Shown in pieces: positions 25,147 to 35,097 of a DNA stretch of 46,429 bases (the first letter of the stretch is position 1; every line of letters begins with the position of its first letter). This DNA comes from Rhodospirillaceae bacterium. Its GTDB lineage: Bacteria > Pseudomonadota > Alphaproteobacteria > SMXQ01. The translations under genes and the position numbers were made by a program. Below the pieces are notes generated by a model. The model was not told the origin of the DNA, did no database searches, and saw only the letters and a program-made list of their open reading frames with translations. Where the stretch lies: assembly GCA_947474495.1 (NCBI GenBank), contig CANJIM010000017.1, forward strand, positions 1 through 46,429, written 5' to 3'.

Positions 25147-26241
25147 CTAGGAATTATCCTGTGATTCCAATCGCTTCCATTTGCGATCCAGGTACTTAAA
25201 ACTGAGCGGCGCGACCACGACGGCTAGCACGATACGCACCAAATGGTGGATCGTGATAAAGGCGACGTCGATCCCGAGCGCCAAGGCGATCAGGGTCATT
25301 TCGACCAAGCCACCGGGCGACAGCGACAGCAGCAGCGCTTCGCTCTTAAAACCTCTGACCCAGTGGATGCCGTAGGAGAAGACCACGGCACAGCTCATCA
25401 GCACCAGCGCGGAGCCGAACGACACCTTCAGGGTGCCGGCGATCTCGCGCAGGCGCACCCCGACATAACGGCAGCCCAGGCTGGAACCGAGGATGATTTG
25501 CGCCAGAACGATCAATTCAGCTGGCGGTTTTGAAGCGGTGAGTTGCGTCAGATGGGCAATGGCGCTGGCGATCAGGGGGCCGGTGAAGCGATAGGCCGGT
25601 AGATGCAGCAGCTTGCCGGTGAAGAATCCGACCGTGCCGCAGGCAGCTAGGATCAGTCCATCGATCACGGCGAAGTGGCTGAGCGGCACGGTGTTGGAGC
25701 CGACACCGAGACCGCCTTGTGGCACATAGCCTTCGACTAGCCGAAACCACACGGGGATGGTGATGACGACGAGCAGAATGCGTGTGCCATGGGCGAGGAA
25801 GATCTTGCGGTCATCGCCGCCCATTTGGCTGCCCATGACGACCATTTCCATCAATCCGCCGGGGATCGACGCGAAGTAGCAGGTGGCGAAGTCATAGCCG
25901 CCGACTTTTCTGAAGTAGACCATGAGCAAGGCGACGGTGAAGACGACATAGAGCGCCAGCATCGTCATGCTAACCGCATATTCGCGGGAATCCTGTAGGG
26001 CATGCGGCGTGAAGGAGCTGCCGAGCATGACGCCGATGAGGATCACCATCGGTTCACGCAAGATATACTGCACGCGCACCTTGGCGCCGGCCAGGGCGAG
26101 GCAGGTAACGACGCAGACAGGGCCAAGCATCCACGGCAAAGGGAGCGTCATTGCGCGAAAGGCGATGCCGCCGAGTATGCCGGGGCCAAGGGCCAAAGCG
26201 AGCGGTCCAAGGTGCTGGACCAGGAATTGTCTGGGCCTCAC
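25147..26241 (-). CDS. AbrB family membrane protein (PF05145)
   Basis: A 364-residue protein with about ten membrane helices in two repeated halves. Each half carries a PGG motif: SIPGGLMEMVVMG (about 125-137) and LSPGGLVEMTLIALALG. This is the internal duplication of the AbrB/ammonia-monooxygenase-like family, a putative transporter of unknown substrate. It starts 42 bp after argE ends on the same strand, so it may be the last gene of a nadK-argE-abrB unit. Confidence 0.82.
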   Translation of the reverse strand: MRPRQFLVQHLGPLALALGPGILGGIAFRAMTLPLPWMLGPVCVVTCLALAGAKVRVQYILREPMVILIGVMLGSSFTPHALQDSREYAVSMTMLALYVVFTVALLMVYFRKVGGYDFATCYFASIPGGLMEMVVMGSQMGGDDRKIFLAHGTRILLVVITIPVWFRLVEGYVPQGGLGVGSNTVPLSHFAVIDGLILAACGTVGFFTGKLLHLPAYRFTGPLIASAIAHLTQLTASKPPAELIVLAQIILGSSLGCRYVGVRLREIAGTLKVSFGSALVLMSCAVVFSYGIHWVRGFKSEALLLSLSPGGLVEMTLIALALGIDVAFITIHHLVRIVLAVVVAPLSFKYLDRKWKRLESQDNS

Positions 26242-26283
26242 GGGGTGAAAGTCTCCCGAGAAAGAATAATGCTGGGGCGCCGG

Positions 26284-27465
26284 TCAGCGGGTGCAGATGC
26301 CCGCGACCATGTGAAGCAGAAAAGCTTCGCAACGCGCGAGTTGGTCGAGGGCGATGAATTCGTCGGGTTTATGCGCCTGGGCGATATGGCCCGGGCCGCA
26401 GACGATCGTGGGAATTTTCGCCCCTTGGTAAAGGCCCGCCTCGGTGCCGAAGCTGACTTTGCGTGCGATATTATCCCCCGTGGCGGCGAGGGCAAGCTTG
26501 AGCAGGGCATCATCGTCGTTCGGTAGCAAACCAGGGGCGCGCGAGAGCTCCTCAAACATGATCGCAGCATCTGGCGCGGTGCGCCGCATGTCGGATAGCA
26601 CGTCTCCAAGTGCGTAGCGTTTCACGTCTTCGAACAGCCCGAGCGGGTCTTGCGACGGGATATTGCGGATTTCAAAATCGAAACTGCAGTGGCGCGGCAC
26701 GATATTGAGGGCCGTGCCGCCCTCCACAGTCCCGGTATGCACGGTACTGTAAGGCGGATCGAAGCCGGGTTCGTGGGGGCCTTCGTCGCGTAGCCGCCGC
26801 GCCATCGCGCGTAAGCGGCCAATAATCTCGGCGGCCGATTCGATCGCGTTGCAGGCTTGCTCCGGCATGGCCGAATGGCCTTCACGGCCATGCACATGGC
26901 AGCGCATGGCGAGGCGGCCCTTGTGGCCGTTGACCACATGCATGCCGGTTGGCTCGCCGATCAGGCAAAAGGCCGGGCGTATCGGCATCTCGCGCAGTTT
27001 CACGGCAAGATCCTTGGCGCCGAGACAGCCGATTTCCTCATCAAATGTGAAGGCGAAATGCACGGGACGGCGGAGGTCTTGCCGGCGCAGGGCCGGCAGC
27101 AACGCCATGGCTACGGCGATGAACCCTTTCATGTCGCAAGCGCCGCGTCCGTATAGTAGATCGCCGCTTTCGCGCAAGATGAATGGATCGCTCGACCAAT
27201 CCTGGCCGTCGACCGGGACAACATCGGTATGGCCCGATAGCATCAACCCGCCGACGTCTTGCGGCCCCAATGTGGCGTAAAGGTTGGCCTTGGCGCCGCT
27301 ACCGTCGCGATAAAGCGTCGAATCGACACCATGATCGGACAAACGGTCGCGCAGGTATTCGATTAGTGCGAGGTTAGAATTGCGGCTCGTGGTATCGAAA
27401 CCGATTAGCCGGCGCAGCAGATCGACGGAATCGGAAACCCCCGCGCCGCCGGTCGGTTGCGTCAT
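26284..27465 (-). CDS. argE: acetylornithine deacetylase ArgE
   Basis: An M20-family metallohydrolase of 393 residues that removes acetate from N-acetylornithine in arginine synthesis. The dizinc site is visible as SGHTDVVP (His79, Asp81), GRGACDMKG (Asp111), [10 protein letters not shown] (Glu143/Glu144), IGEPTGM (Glu171) and a C-terminal [13 protein letters not shown] His. The closely related DapE is possible, but the IGEPTGM and GRGACDMKG wording fits ArgE better. Its ATG overlaps the nadK stop by 4 bp, implying translational coupling. Confidence 0.85.
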   Translation of the reverse strand: MTQPTGGAGVSDSVDLLRRLIGFDTTSRNSNLALIEYLRDRLSDHGVDSTLYRDGSGAKANLYATLGPQDVGGLMLSGHTDVVPVDGQDWSSDPFILRESGDLLYGRGACDMKGFIAVAMALLPALRRQDLRRPVHFAFTFDEEIGCLGAKDLAVKLREMPIRPAFCLIGEPTGMHVVNGHKGRLAMRCHVHGREGHSAMPEQACNAIESAAEIIGRLRAMARRLRDEGPHEPGFDPPYSTVHTGTVEGGTALNIVPRHCSFDFEIRNIPSQDPLGLFEDVKRYALGDVLSDMRRTAPDAAIMFEELSRAPGLLPNDDDALLKLALAATGDNIARKVSFGTEAGLYQGAKIPTIVCGPGHIAQAHKPDEFIALDQLARCEAFLLHMVAGICTR

Positions 27466-28229
27466 GGCTCAAATTGCTCCTTGACGATCCGCTCTTCGAG
27501 ATTGTGCTCAGGATCGAATAGCAATGTCATGTCGATGTCGGGCTCTTCGGTGACATGGACGCGGACGACATCACGGACTTCCGTGTAATCGGCGACGGCG
27601 CTGACCGGGCGCTTGTCATTCTCGAGAATGTCGAAGGTAACACTTGCCTTGCTCGGCAACAAAGCGCCGCGCCAGCGCCGTGGTCGGAAGGCGCTGATCG
27701 GCGTGAGCGCGAGAAGGCCGGCGCCGAGTGGGATGATGGGCCCATGCGCGGAGAGGTTATAGGCGGTGCTGCCGGCCGGCGTAGAGACCAGGGCGCCGTC
27801 GCAGATCAATTCATCCAGACGTTGCACACCGTCGATCGAGATACGGATCTTGGCCGCCTGACGGGTTTCGCGAAGCAAGGAGACTTCGTTGATCGCTAGG
27901 GCCTCATGCTCTTTGCCGTTGGCGGTGACTGCGCGCATGCGCAAAGGATGAACCGTCACCGGTGCGGCGGCTTTCAGGCGTTCGAGCAGTCGCGTTTCCT
28001 TGTAGGTATTCATCAGAAAACCGATAGACCCGCGATGCATGCCATAGATCGGAACCTGGCGCTTGATATGGCGATGCAAGGTTTGCAGCATAAAGCCATC
28101 GCCGCCGAGAGCGACGACGACATCCGCCTTGGCCGGGGTGACGTTGCCGTAGCGTTGGGTCAAGCGCAGCAGGGCTTCTTGGGCTGGCTGGCCGCGCGCG
28201 GCGACGAAGGCGATCTTGCGGTTCGGCAT
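27462..28229 (-). CDS. nadK: NAD kinase
   Basis: Phosphorylates NAD to NADP. The 255-residue protein has the GGDG motif (42-45), [10 protein letters not shown] (NE motif) and [15 protein letters not shown], the conserved nucleotide-binding block. The length matches the short alphaproteobacterial type. It begins a minus-strand unit that runs through argE with a 4-bp overlap. Confidence 0.92.
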   Translation of the reverse strand: MPNRKIAFVAARGQPAQEALLRLTQRYGNVTPAKADVVVALGGDGFMLQTLHRHIKRQVPIYGMHRGSIGFLMNTYKETRLLERLKAAAPVTVHPLRMRAVTANGKEHEALAINEVSLLRETRQAAKIRISIDGVQRLDELICDGALVSTPAGSTAYNLSAHGPIIPLGAGLLALTPISAFRPRRWRGALLPSKASVTFDILENDKRPVSAVADYTEVRDVVRVHVTEEPDIDMTLLFDPEHNLEERIVKEQFEP

Positions 28230-28316
28230 GGGACAATCTGCAAAAAACGGCTGGCGGACGAAATGAGATTATCGCCAGATTACACCGCACGCGGCCAAAC
28301 AGCCAGTGGCTGGCGG

Positions 28317-30191
28317 TCAGTTGCGCGAGGCCGCTTGCATCAGCCGGATAGTTTCAGGGTTGCGCGCCTGGTTGGCGTAATCGAGCGCTGTTTTTCCGCT
28401 GCGGTCACGCAACGTTGGATCTGCCTTTCGTTGCAGTAAAACCCGGACGACGTCGGCATGGCCGTTCCATGCGGCTCGCATGAGCGCGGTGAGACCCTCT
28501 TGATCGCGGGCGTTGACGGGCACTTCGGCTTTTATCAATCTTTCGGAAATGGCCGCGTGTCCGTTGATCGCCGCCCATATGAGGGCCGTCTTGCCGCTGC
28601 CATCTGTGACCTTTGCGTCGGCGCCCTGCTCGATGAGTGCATCTAGAATTTTGCCGTAACCGCGCCATGCCGCTTCGATCGCCGCCGTACGGCCATCCTC
28701 ATCCGGCTTGTTGGCGTCGGATCCTTGGGCCAACAGAACATAGACGGCTTCTTCGTCGCCGAGCGTCGTGGCGATGCGCAAATCTTCTTCGAGCGGCTGT
28801 TTCTTGGCAGGATCGAGGACTTTCGGCTGAGATAGCACGAAGACTTGACGCAATTGATTGCGGCGCTGCCGCGCGCGCAGATCGTCGCGGACGGTCATCT
28901 GCTTCTCGAGTTCTTTCAGGGTTTCGGCAGCGGCCTTGCTGCCTTTCTCGGCGGCGATTGAAAGCCAGGCATGGGCCTCTGCAATGTCGCGTTCGGCCAC
29001 GCTGCCCTCGATCGCGATCGCCGCTGTCAACAATTGCGCCGGCAGGTAACCATTCATGCTTGCGCGCATGAGGTACTGCTTACCGCGCGCGACATCGCGC
29101 GGTTGGCCATCTCCCGTTAGATAGATTTCGGCGAGGCTGAATTGCGCATGGGCATAGCCTTGCTCGGCTGCCGTGGCCATGCGGCCAATCGATTGTTGCA
29201 GCGCCGGCGTGCCTTGAGCCGCGAGGCGTGCTGCGGCTGCATCGCGCGATTGAGCCACGAGAATTTCGCAGATGGTGCTGTCCAGTCGGGGCAGCGCGTC
29301 GGCTAGGGGCAGCAGCGTTTTCGCCACAGCATCTGCGTTGGCCAGAATCGCCGAGGCTGATGGCGGCGGTGGCGAGGCGCTGGGAGGTGGTGGCGCGGCG
29401 TTTGGCGGCGGCGCGGCGCTCGGCGGCGGTTCGGCTGGCGCATTGGCCGTTGCAGCGGCACTCGGTGCGCTGGCCGGCTGAGACGCTTGGCTCGGCAGAA
29501 ATGCGATAGAGGGTTGCGCAGGAGCAGCGGCTTGCGGCGGTGGTGGTTGCGGCGTCGCCGGTTGTGGCGGCAAAAGGGGAGTGGGCAGCAAGGGCGTCGG
29601 TTGCGCGACTTGCGGTACCGGCGGGATGGGTTCGGGAGGGATCGGCCGAACTGGATCCGGCGGCTGCGGCGGCGGCGGAACAACGTCCCTTACGGGAGTC
29701 GGTGGCGGCTGCACGACGGGCGGTTCGATCCGAGCGTCTTGCGGTTGCGGCTCAGATGGCAGCGTGGGCGCCGGCGGCGTCGGGTCGGTTGGAGGCCGTT
29801 CGGCGACGGCATCCGTCGGCGGCGGCGGCGTGGGCGGTTGGTTCGGCGTTGGGGTTTTTTCGTCGATCTTCGATTCGGCAGGGCTGGTCTGAGTGCTCGA
29901 TGCGGCACGGCTCTGCAGGATGGTCCGACGATCTTCGGGCGTTTCCGTATTGATAGCGTCGGTGCTCAAGCCGCTCTTGCCGCCGGTGGGCGAATCGATA
30001 TCCGGCAGCGGACGGGCGGCAGCCTTGTTGATGGCGGCAGATTCTTCGGGCGTGATGGCGGCGACTTGAATGTGCGTCGGCTAAATCGGCTCCGACTCTT
30101 CCACGAACCGAATGAGGCTGGGCAGGCCGAAGATGAGGCCAGCCAGCAGAAGCCCATGCAGTATGGCGGAAAAGGCACTGCCGCGAATCAC
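28317..30191 (-). pseudogene. TonB-like N-terminus / Pro-rich / Sel1 / ankyrin gene with in-frame TAG
   Basis: One continuous reading frame of 625 codons is broken only by TAG at 30083-30081 (codon 37). The frame opens at GTG 30191 (AGGA 7 bases before) with a membrane anchor (SAFSAILHGLLLAGLIFGLP, 5-24) ending FVEESEPI. After the TAG it resumes as PTHIQVAAITPEESAAINK and runs through a long Pro-rich linker. It continues with Sel1-type repeats (ATAAEQGYAHAQFSLAEIYL) and ankyrin repeats (GKTALIWAAINGHAAISERL; GLTALMRAAWNGHADVVRVL). TonB/TolA-like proteins share the anchor plus Pro-rich design. If the TAG is not read through, a downstream start such as ATG 29969 would give a 550-aa form without the anchor. 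Gln (CAG) is the likely original codon. Confidence 0.72.
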
Positions 30192-30288
30192 GATATGTCC
30201 TGATGACGGCGAGACGCGACGGGGTCGTGCGTCTAGTTCCTGCTCATTTTAGAAGGCAATCTTCTGATACGCCATATTCACCTGCATC

Positions 30289-31356
30289 TCAGGCGGCCGG
30301 GGGGAACAGCGCTACGCATTTGTTGGAGTTCATCGTGTAGGTCTCCAGCAGCTCGCAATAGGACGGCTTCTGCCCCAGTTCGGCCATGGCGCCGACAACC
30401 GGATACCAGTTGAGCAATTCGTGCTGGCCGGAGGCCTCCAGCTGGCTGAGGGGCAGGTCGCGCCAGGCGGCGTAGTTACCGGCCTTGAGCTCAGCAAAGC
30501 GCTCACGGTCGGCCGGCAAGTCGGGATAGAGCCTGTGGTTCTTATCGGTGAGGAAGGCGTGGGAGAAGCTCGCCGTCGCGACCAGGGCGATGCGCCAGGG
30601 GGTTGGCTTTAAAGCCCGCGCGATGGCGACGCCGAGATCGTAGCAGCGTTTCGGAGACGGGCCGGGCGGATCCATCTCGGCATCGTCGCTGCCGGCGCCG
30701 TCGAGACCGCCTTTTTCGCGGATCAAGGCCGAACCGTAGGCGTTGATGGCGAACGGCACGATGGGATAGGGCCACCCCTTACGCTCATGATCGAGGAACA
30801 ACAGGGTGTTGGCAAAGGCGTGGCCGAGATAGTCCTGGTGCGGCAGCGAATAGCTGTAGGCCGGATCGAAACCGTGCCCAAGCAAGTCAGCGGCGAGCGT
30901 CTTGGCGATTCGGGTGGCGCCAGGATAATCGATCACCGTGTCGAGAGGGTCGTTCCACATGTTGATCGCCGACCCGCCGATGCCGCGTGCCCGTTGATAG
31001 GGTTTCACCTGAAACTTGTCCATGATGAAGACGCAATAGGGCGGCACCAGGTCTTCACGGAAACATTCGTATTGGTCATCGCCGAAAATAATGACGGCGT
31101 CCGGCTTGAACTCGTCCAGCGCTTTGCGAATCTTGCCGACGCCGGCAAAGAACTCCGCCTTATGTTTGGCGGCGAATGCGGCGCCTTGATCATTGCCCCA
31201 TTCCTCGCGCATGCGCGCCGGCCAGTTGGCGGGATCACGCAAATGATCGGGCAGCTTCGGGCTCTTCATGGCGGCGCCGATGCGTGCGGCCATTTCCTCG
31301 TCGGGAAACATGAAGCCGCCGAAATGGGTCAAGCCGAGCCCGAGAATCTCCGCCAT
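30289..31356 (-). CDS. class III extradiol dioxygenase (LigB-like)
   Basis: A 355-residue protein of the LigB-type extradiol ring-cleavage superfamily, which uses Fe(II) to open catechol-like rings. Seen are GLGLTHFGGFMFPD near the N-terminus (metal-site His13), KPDAVIIFGDDQYE (84-97), YSLPHQDYLGHAFANT and LVATASFSHAFLTDKNH. The His and Asp residues fit the 2-His-1-carboxylate site, although exact ligands need a structure match. It is convergent on the TonB-like pseudogene and lies 27 bp after the LysR gene on the same strand. It is likely part of the aromatic cluster with the Rieske oxygenase. Confidence 0.8.
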   Translation of the reverse strand: MAEILGLGLTHFGGFMFPDEEMAARIGAAMKSPKLPDHLRDPANWPARMREEWGNDQGAAFAAKHKAEFFAGVGKIRKALDEFKPDAVIIFGDDQYECFREDLVPPYCVFIMDKFQVKPYQRARGIGGSAINMWNDPLDTVIDYPGATRIAKTLAADLLGHGFDPAYSYSLPHQDYLGHAFANTLLFLDHERKGWPYPIVPFAINAYGSALIREKGGLDGAGSDDAEMDPPGPSPKRCYDLGVAIARALKPTPWRIALVATASFSHAFLTDKNHRLYPDLPADRERFAELKAGNYAAWRDLPLSQLEASGQHELLNWYPVVGAMAELGQKPSYCELLETYTMNSNKCVALFPPAA

Positions 31357-31383
31357 AGGTGTCGCTCTCCGATTGAAAGATTA

Positions 31384-32337
31384 TCATCTGACTCTGAGAC
31401 GCATTCCGTTTACTGGCTGTGTCGTCAAGGTCTGCTCGTAATAGCTTGTAAGATGGTCCAGGAACACTTCAAGTTTGCGCGGCAAAGGCGCGGCTTGCGG
31501 ATAGATCGCGGTCAGGGTCCGCGTTATGCACATAGCCTCGGGAAACAGCGAGACTAGCTGGCCCGATTGAATATGGCTCTCGACGGCGGGGCGTAAAAAC
31601 AGACCGATCCCGCAGCCTTGCAATGCGGCTTCAATAATCGTTGAGCTGGTATTGCTTGAGAAAGTGCCGGACGGATGCACACCATACTGGCCCTGCGGGC
31701 CGTTAAAATACCACGTCGATTGAGTCGTCTTTGAGGAGTGCAGAAGGCAGTTGTGATAGATGAGGTCCTCTGGACGCGCAGGTTTTCCGAAATTGCGCAA
31801 ATACTCCGGCGAAGCGCAGGCCACGAGGCCAAAGCTGGCGATGTTTCGGTAAGCCACGCTGGTGTGATGAAGCGACGGATCCGTCGCGTTGGTCATGCGA
31901 ATCGCCAGATCGAGGTGATGCTCGATGAGGTTGATCAAGCTGCCCAGCATGAGATCGATGCTGATCGTCGGATGGCTGCGCATAAAAGACGAGACGACAG
32001 GTAGAACGAGCATTTGGCCGACGCCTTGCGTGCTGAACACGCGGAGGTGGCCGGAGACTTCCGCGTTGATGCGGCGGGCCGCCGCGATCGCGTCGCCGAC
32101 TTCGTCGAGGATGCGCGCGCAATAGATGTAGAAATCGCGGCCGACGTCGGTAAGCGAAACTTGCCGCGGCGAGCGCAGCAGCAGCTTCACTCCGAGATTG
32201 TCCTCAAGCCGCTTGATGCATTTGCTGACGAGCGACTGGGAAATGCCCAAGCTCATGCTGGCCGCCGTGAAGCTTTGCTTCTCGGCGACTTTCGCGAAAA
32301 TCCGCAGCGAATTGAGGTCCGGAATCTTCTCGTGCAT
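31384..32337 (-). CDS. LysR family transcriptional regulator
   Basis: A 317-residue LysR regulator: an N-terminal winged helix (LNSLRIFAKVAEKQSFTAAS with LGISQSLVSKCIKRLEDNLG) and a C-terminal ligand-binding domain (about 90-300). It is divergent from the binding-protein gene at 32622 and upstream of the LigB-like gene on its own strand, so it probably controls both arms of the cluster in response to an aromatic ligand. The 284-bp divergent region holds an inverted repeat at 32447-32502. Confidence 0.9.
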   Translation of the reverse strand: MHEKIPDLNSLRIFAKVAEKQSFTAASMSLGISQSLVSKCIKRLEDNLGVKLLLRSPRQVSLTDVGRDFYIYCARILDEVGDAIAAARRINAEVSGHLRVFSTQGVGQMLVLPVVSSFMRSHPTISIDLMLGSLINLIEHHLDLAIRMTNATDPSLHHTSVAYRNIASFGLVACASPEYLRNFGKPARPEDLIYHNCLLHSSKTTQSTWYFNGPQGQYGVHPSGTFSSNTSSTIIEAALQGCGIGLFLRPAVESHIQSGQLVSLFPEAMCITRTLTAIYPQAAPLPRKLEVFLDHLTSYYEQTLTTQPVNGMRLRVR

Positions 32338-32446
32338 TTGCAGGGGCCGGCAATCGGCCGGCCGTCTCCTTCATGGCTCCCCGCGCATCGATATCCCCGC
32401 TTTTTGGCTTGGGCGGGCTAACTTATTGATCCGCAAATCATCTTCG

Positions 32447-32502
32447 CCAAAATAATAACCGATGTGGCGACCCGGGCAAGGCTGGCGAGCCCCTCATTTT
32501 GG
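32447..32502. promoter_or_regulatory. inverted repeat in the LysR/binding-protein divergent region
   Basis: CCAAAAT (32447-32453) and ATTTTGG (32496-32502) are perfect inverted half-sites about 42 bases apart, in a local AT-rich patch that also includes GGAATAATTATC. LysR proteins bind extended sites of this kind between divergent genes. Which half is the recognition site cannot be settled from sequence alone. Confidence 0.35.
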
Positions 32503-32621
32503 AATAATTATCATTTTCTGGCTTCTACGGCTCAAGCCGCTAACCTATTGAGAAATCGGCCAGACCACGCCAGTGGCTGTCCGTAGCGCACATAGAGGCG
32601 CATAGCAGGGAGAGAGATGTC

Positions 32622-33761
32622 ATGAGCATAGCGAGAAGCCTCGCCTTATCCGCCATTTCCGTGGTCGCATTGTTGATCGGCGGGGTTTCGCCGTCGTCGT
32701 CCGCTGAATTGCCGGCGCCGACGAAGAAGATGTTGTCCGAGCTTAAGATGCAGGACTCTATCCTCTCCGGCCTCGATCAAGAGTTGGCCGTCCCCGACGA
32801 GTGGATTGTGGCCGCTAAGAAAGAGGGCGCGGTGCGGATCGGCGGCTCCTGGGATCCCGGCAACTTTAAGTCAATGATCGCCGCCTTCTCCGCCCGGTAC
32901 CCCTACATCAAAGTCAGCTATTCGCGCGGCAGTTTCCAATCGCGCGCAATCACGCCGCTGATGGCCGCCAAGGAAGGCCGTTATGTGGTTGACGTCGTCG
33001 GCAGCATCGGCGGCGCCTTGCCGCATTATTTTGAAGCCGACCTGCTGGAGAATTTGAACAACCTGCCGACTGCTGAAAAGGTGCCGGTCGGCATGAAGGA
33101 CCCTAAGGGGCGTTGGATCGGCATGCGGTTGCGTCATTGGTGCATGGCCTACAACATCGAGAAGGTCAAAAAAGCCGAGCTGCCGACTACGTGGGACGAC
33201 TTGTTGACTAATCCGCGTTGGCGTAATGGAAAAATTGGCATCAACAACTTACCGCAGGTCTGGCTGCTGCCGCTGTGGGGCGAATTCGGCGATGCCTGGG
33301 GCGCTAATTTCACGACCAAGCTTTTCCAAGACGTGCGTCCGCAAATTCGCAAAGAAGGTGCCAACGCGCTGGCGGAACTGCTGATCGCCGGCGAATTCGA
33401 TGTCGCCATCCCGGCTGGCGATCACCGTATCGGTGAGCTTGCCGAGAAAGGGGCGCCGATCAGCTGGCATTGCCCGGCGCCGACGCCGTCAGCTATCGGT
33501 GAGATCGCTATTTTGAAAGGCAGTCCCAACATCAATAGCGGACGGATTTTCGCCAATTGGTTGCTCAGCAAAGAAGGCCAGATCGCCCAATATCAATGGG
33601 AGCAGGCCAAGCCGGTTCATAAGGATTTGCAGTTGCCGATCTTTGAGAAGTTTCCCGAGGAAATTCTCGGCAAGAAGATCGCCTTTCGTGATCCGTCACT
33701 TAACGAAGAAGACAATAGCATGATGAGCTTCTGGAATAAGTTGTGGGAACAGAAGCGCTAA
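32622..33761 (+). CDS. ABC-type (iron/AfuA-like) extracellular solute-binding protein
   Basis: A 379-residue type-1 extracellular solute-binding protein with a signal peptide (residues 1-28, cleavage near SSA-EL). It has the EWIVAAKKEGAVRIGGSW opening of this family and MIAAFSARYPYIKVSYSRG, with ANWLLSKEGQ near the C-terminus. It partners with the fused permease at 35098. The ligand is unknown: iron-type folds of this group also bind organophosphonates and organic acids. AGGGAGAGAG precedes the ATG. First plus-strand gene of the cluster. Confidence 0.83.
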   Translation: MSIARSLALSAISVVALLIGGVSPSSSAELPAPTKKMLSELKMQDSILSGLDQELAVPDEWIVAAKKEGAVRIGGSWDPGNFKSMIAAFSARYPYIKVSYSRGSFQSRAITPLMAAKEGRYVVDVVGSIGGALPHYFEADLLENLNNLPTAEKVPVGMKDPKGRWIGMRLRHWCMAYNIEKVKKAELPTTWDDLLTNPRWRNGKIGINNLPQVWLLPLWGEFGDAWGANFTTKLFQDVRPQIRKEGANALAELLIAGEFDVAIPAGDHRIGELAEKGAPISWHCPAPTPSAIGEIAILKGSPNINSGRIFANWLLSKEGQIAQYQWEQAKPVHKDLQLPIFEKFPEEILGKKIAFRDPSLNEEDNSMMSFWNKLWEQKR

Positions 33762-33803
33762 TCCGCGGACGAATAAAATCTATATTGCGCAAAGGAGACT
33801 CTA

Positions 33804-34946
33804 ATGACACCCGAACAGAATGAAGTCTTAACGCGGGTTGGTCCGGGAACCCCGGGTGGCGAATTCTTGCGCCGTTACTGGTGGCCGGTCTGGTTCAGTC
33901 AGGAGCTGACGAAGAAGCAGGTCGAAGTCCGTCTTCTAGGGGAGAGTTTCGTGCTGTTCCGTAAACCGAATGGCGAAGCCGGGATGCTCGACATCGCATG
34001 TCCGCATCGCCGTGCGTCTCTGATCCATGGTCGCGTGGAGGATTGCGGTTTGCGCTGCTGCTACCACGGATGGCTTTTCGATACGGATGGCAAGTGTGTA
34101 GAAATGCCAGCCGAGCCGCCGGGTAGCAAGCTGCACCTAGAAGTGCATCAGCGCGCCGCCAAGATCGAAGAGGCGGGCGGCTTGATCTTCGCATATCTCG
34201 GACCGGATCCTGCTCCTGTTTTCCCACGCTACGATCTGCTGTTCCGGGAGAACTGCGATCGCACCGTCTGGGCGAAGGAAGACCAGTGCAACTGGGCACA
34301 GCGCGCTGAAAACGGCGTCGATTCGTTCCACAGCATGGTGCTGCATGCGCCGGTCTATCCCTCCATGGCCATGAAGCGGCCAGAGGTGACTTGGACTCAG
34401 ACGCCGCAGGGCTTCCGCATGCATTCGGTCTATCCGGGCCGCAAGGAAAACGTCAGTCACCATATCTTCCCGTCGACCTCGCGCCGGCGCAACGAGCGCA
34501 TCGGTTCGGCGCCCAGCGACTTCATGCATTTCCGCGTGCCGAACGACGACATCCAGACAACAACCTTCTACGTTAAGGTCGTCACGAAGACGGAAGGGCC
34601 CTACAAACAGGAATGCAAGGGCATCGAGCGTCCGCCTCGCGGCATCTACGAGCAAGTCGACGACGGATGGTGGGGGCTGGCATCCAGCGAGCAGGATCGT
34701 GCGGCGCAAGAAAGCCAAGGCCTGATACACGACCGCACCAAGGAATTCCTTGCGACCTCGGATTACGGCGTGGTTCTGTGGCGCAATCTGGTGTTCGAAT
34801 CGATCGAGGCTGTCAAGAGGGGCGCGGACCCTTATGGCATCATGCGCGATGACTCCGCAAAGGATAAACTCATCGTGTTCGATGCCGGCAAGAATTTTAC
34901 CGATCACGACAAAGATCATCCGGTTGAAGAGAACGCCTTGGCATGA
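33804..34946 (+). CDS. Rieske non-heme iron oxygenase, alpha subunit
   Basis: A 380-residue aromatic-ring hydroxylase or demethylase alpha subunit. The Rieske 2Fe-2S ligands are CPH (Cys66, His68) and CCYH (Cys85, His88). The mononuclear-iron site is VDSFHSMVLH, giving Asp173, His176 and His181. The C-terminal domain resembles LigXa/phthalate-type oxygenases. It lies between the binding-protein gene and the permease gene, so the transported compound is probably its substrate. No ferredoxin reductase gene is visible, so electrons must come from a partner elsewhere. AAAGGAGA precedes the ATG. Confidence 0.88.
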   Translation: MTPEQNEVLTRVGPGTPGGEFLRRYWWPVWFSQELTKKQVEVRLLGESFVLFRKPNGEAGMLDIACPHRRASLIHGRVEDCGLRCCYHGWLFDTDGKCVEMPAEPPGSKLHLEVHQRAAKIEEAGGLIFAYLGPDPAPVFPRYDLLFRENCDRTVWAKEDQCNWAQRAENGVDSFHSMVLHAPVYPSMAMKRPEVTWTQTPQGFRMHSVYPGRKENVSHHIFPSTSRRRNERIGSAPSDFMHFRVPNDDIQTTTFYVKVVTKTEGPYKQECKGIERPPRGIYEQVDDGWWGLASSEQDRAAQESQGLIHDRTKEFLATSDYGVVLWRNLVFESIEAVKRGADPYGIMRDDSAKDKLIVFDAGKNFTDHDKDHPVEENALA

Positions 34947-35006
34947 CGACAGGCGTCATGGTGCGTATGGAGCGAGTTGATGGCACGCTCCTCACGTGCC
35001 TGTCGT
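34946..35006. repeat. nested inverted repeats between Rieske and permease genes
   Basis: ACGACAGGC (34946-34954) pairs with GCCTGTCGT (34998-35006). Inside it GGAGCG (34969-34974) pairs with CGCTCC (34986-34991). The outer arm starts on the last base of the Rieske stop. On the plus strand it is followed by TATAAAAAAAG, not a T-run, so it looks more like an mRNA processing or stability element than a terminator. Confidence 0.5.
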
Positions 35007-35097
35007 TATAAAAAAAGAAGACCAAGTGATGGGAGGCGTTTTTGCTGAGGAATGTGATGCGAACAGTTGACAGCCAGCTGCTCGAAGGAAGGACCGT

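Noticed and set aside
35012-35097. Leader peptide or second promoter (TTGACA near 35066) before the permease
   Set aside because: There is no matching -10 at the right spacing, and the short frame has no meaningful sequence.
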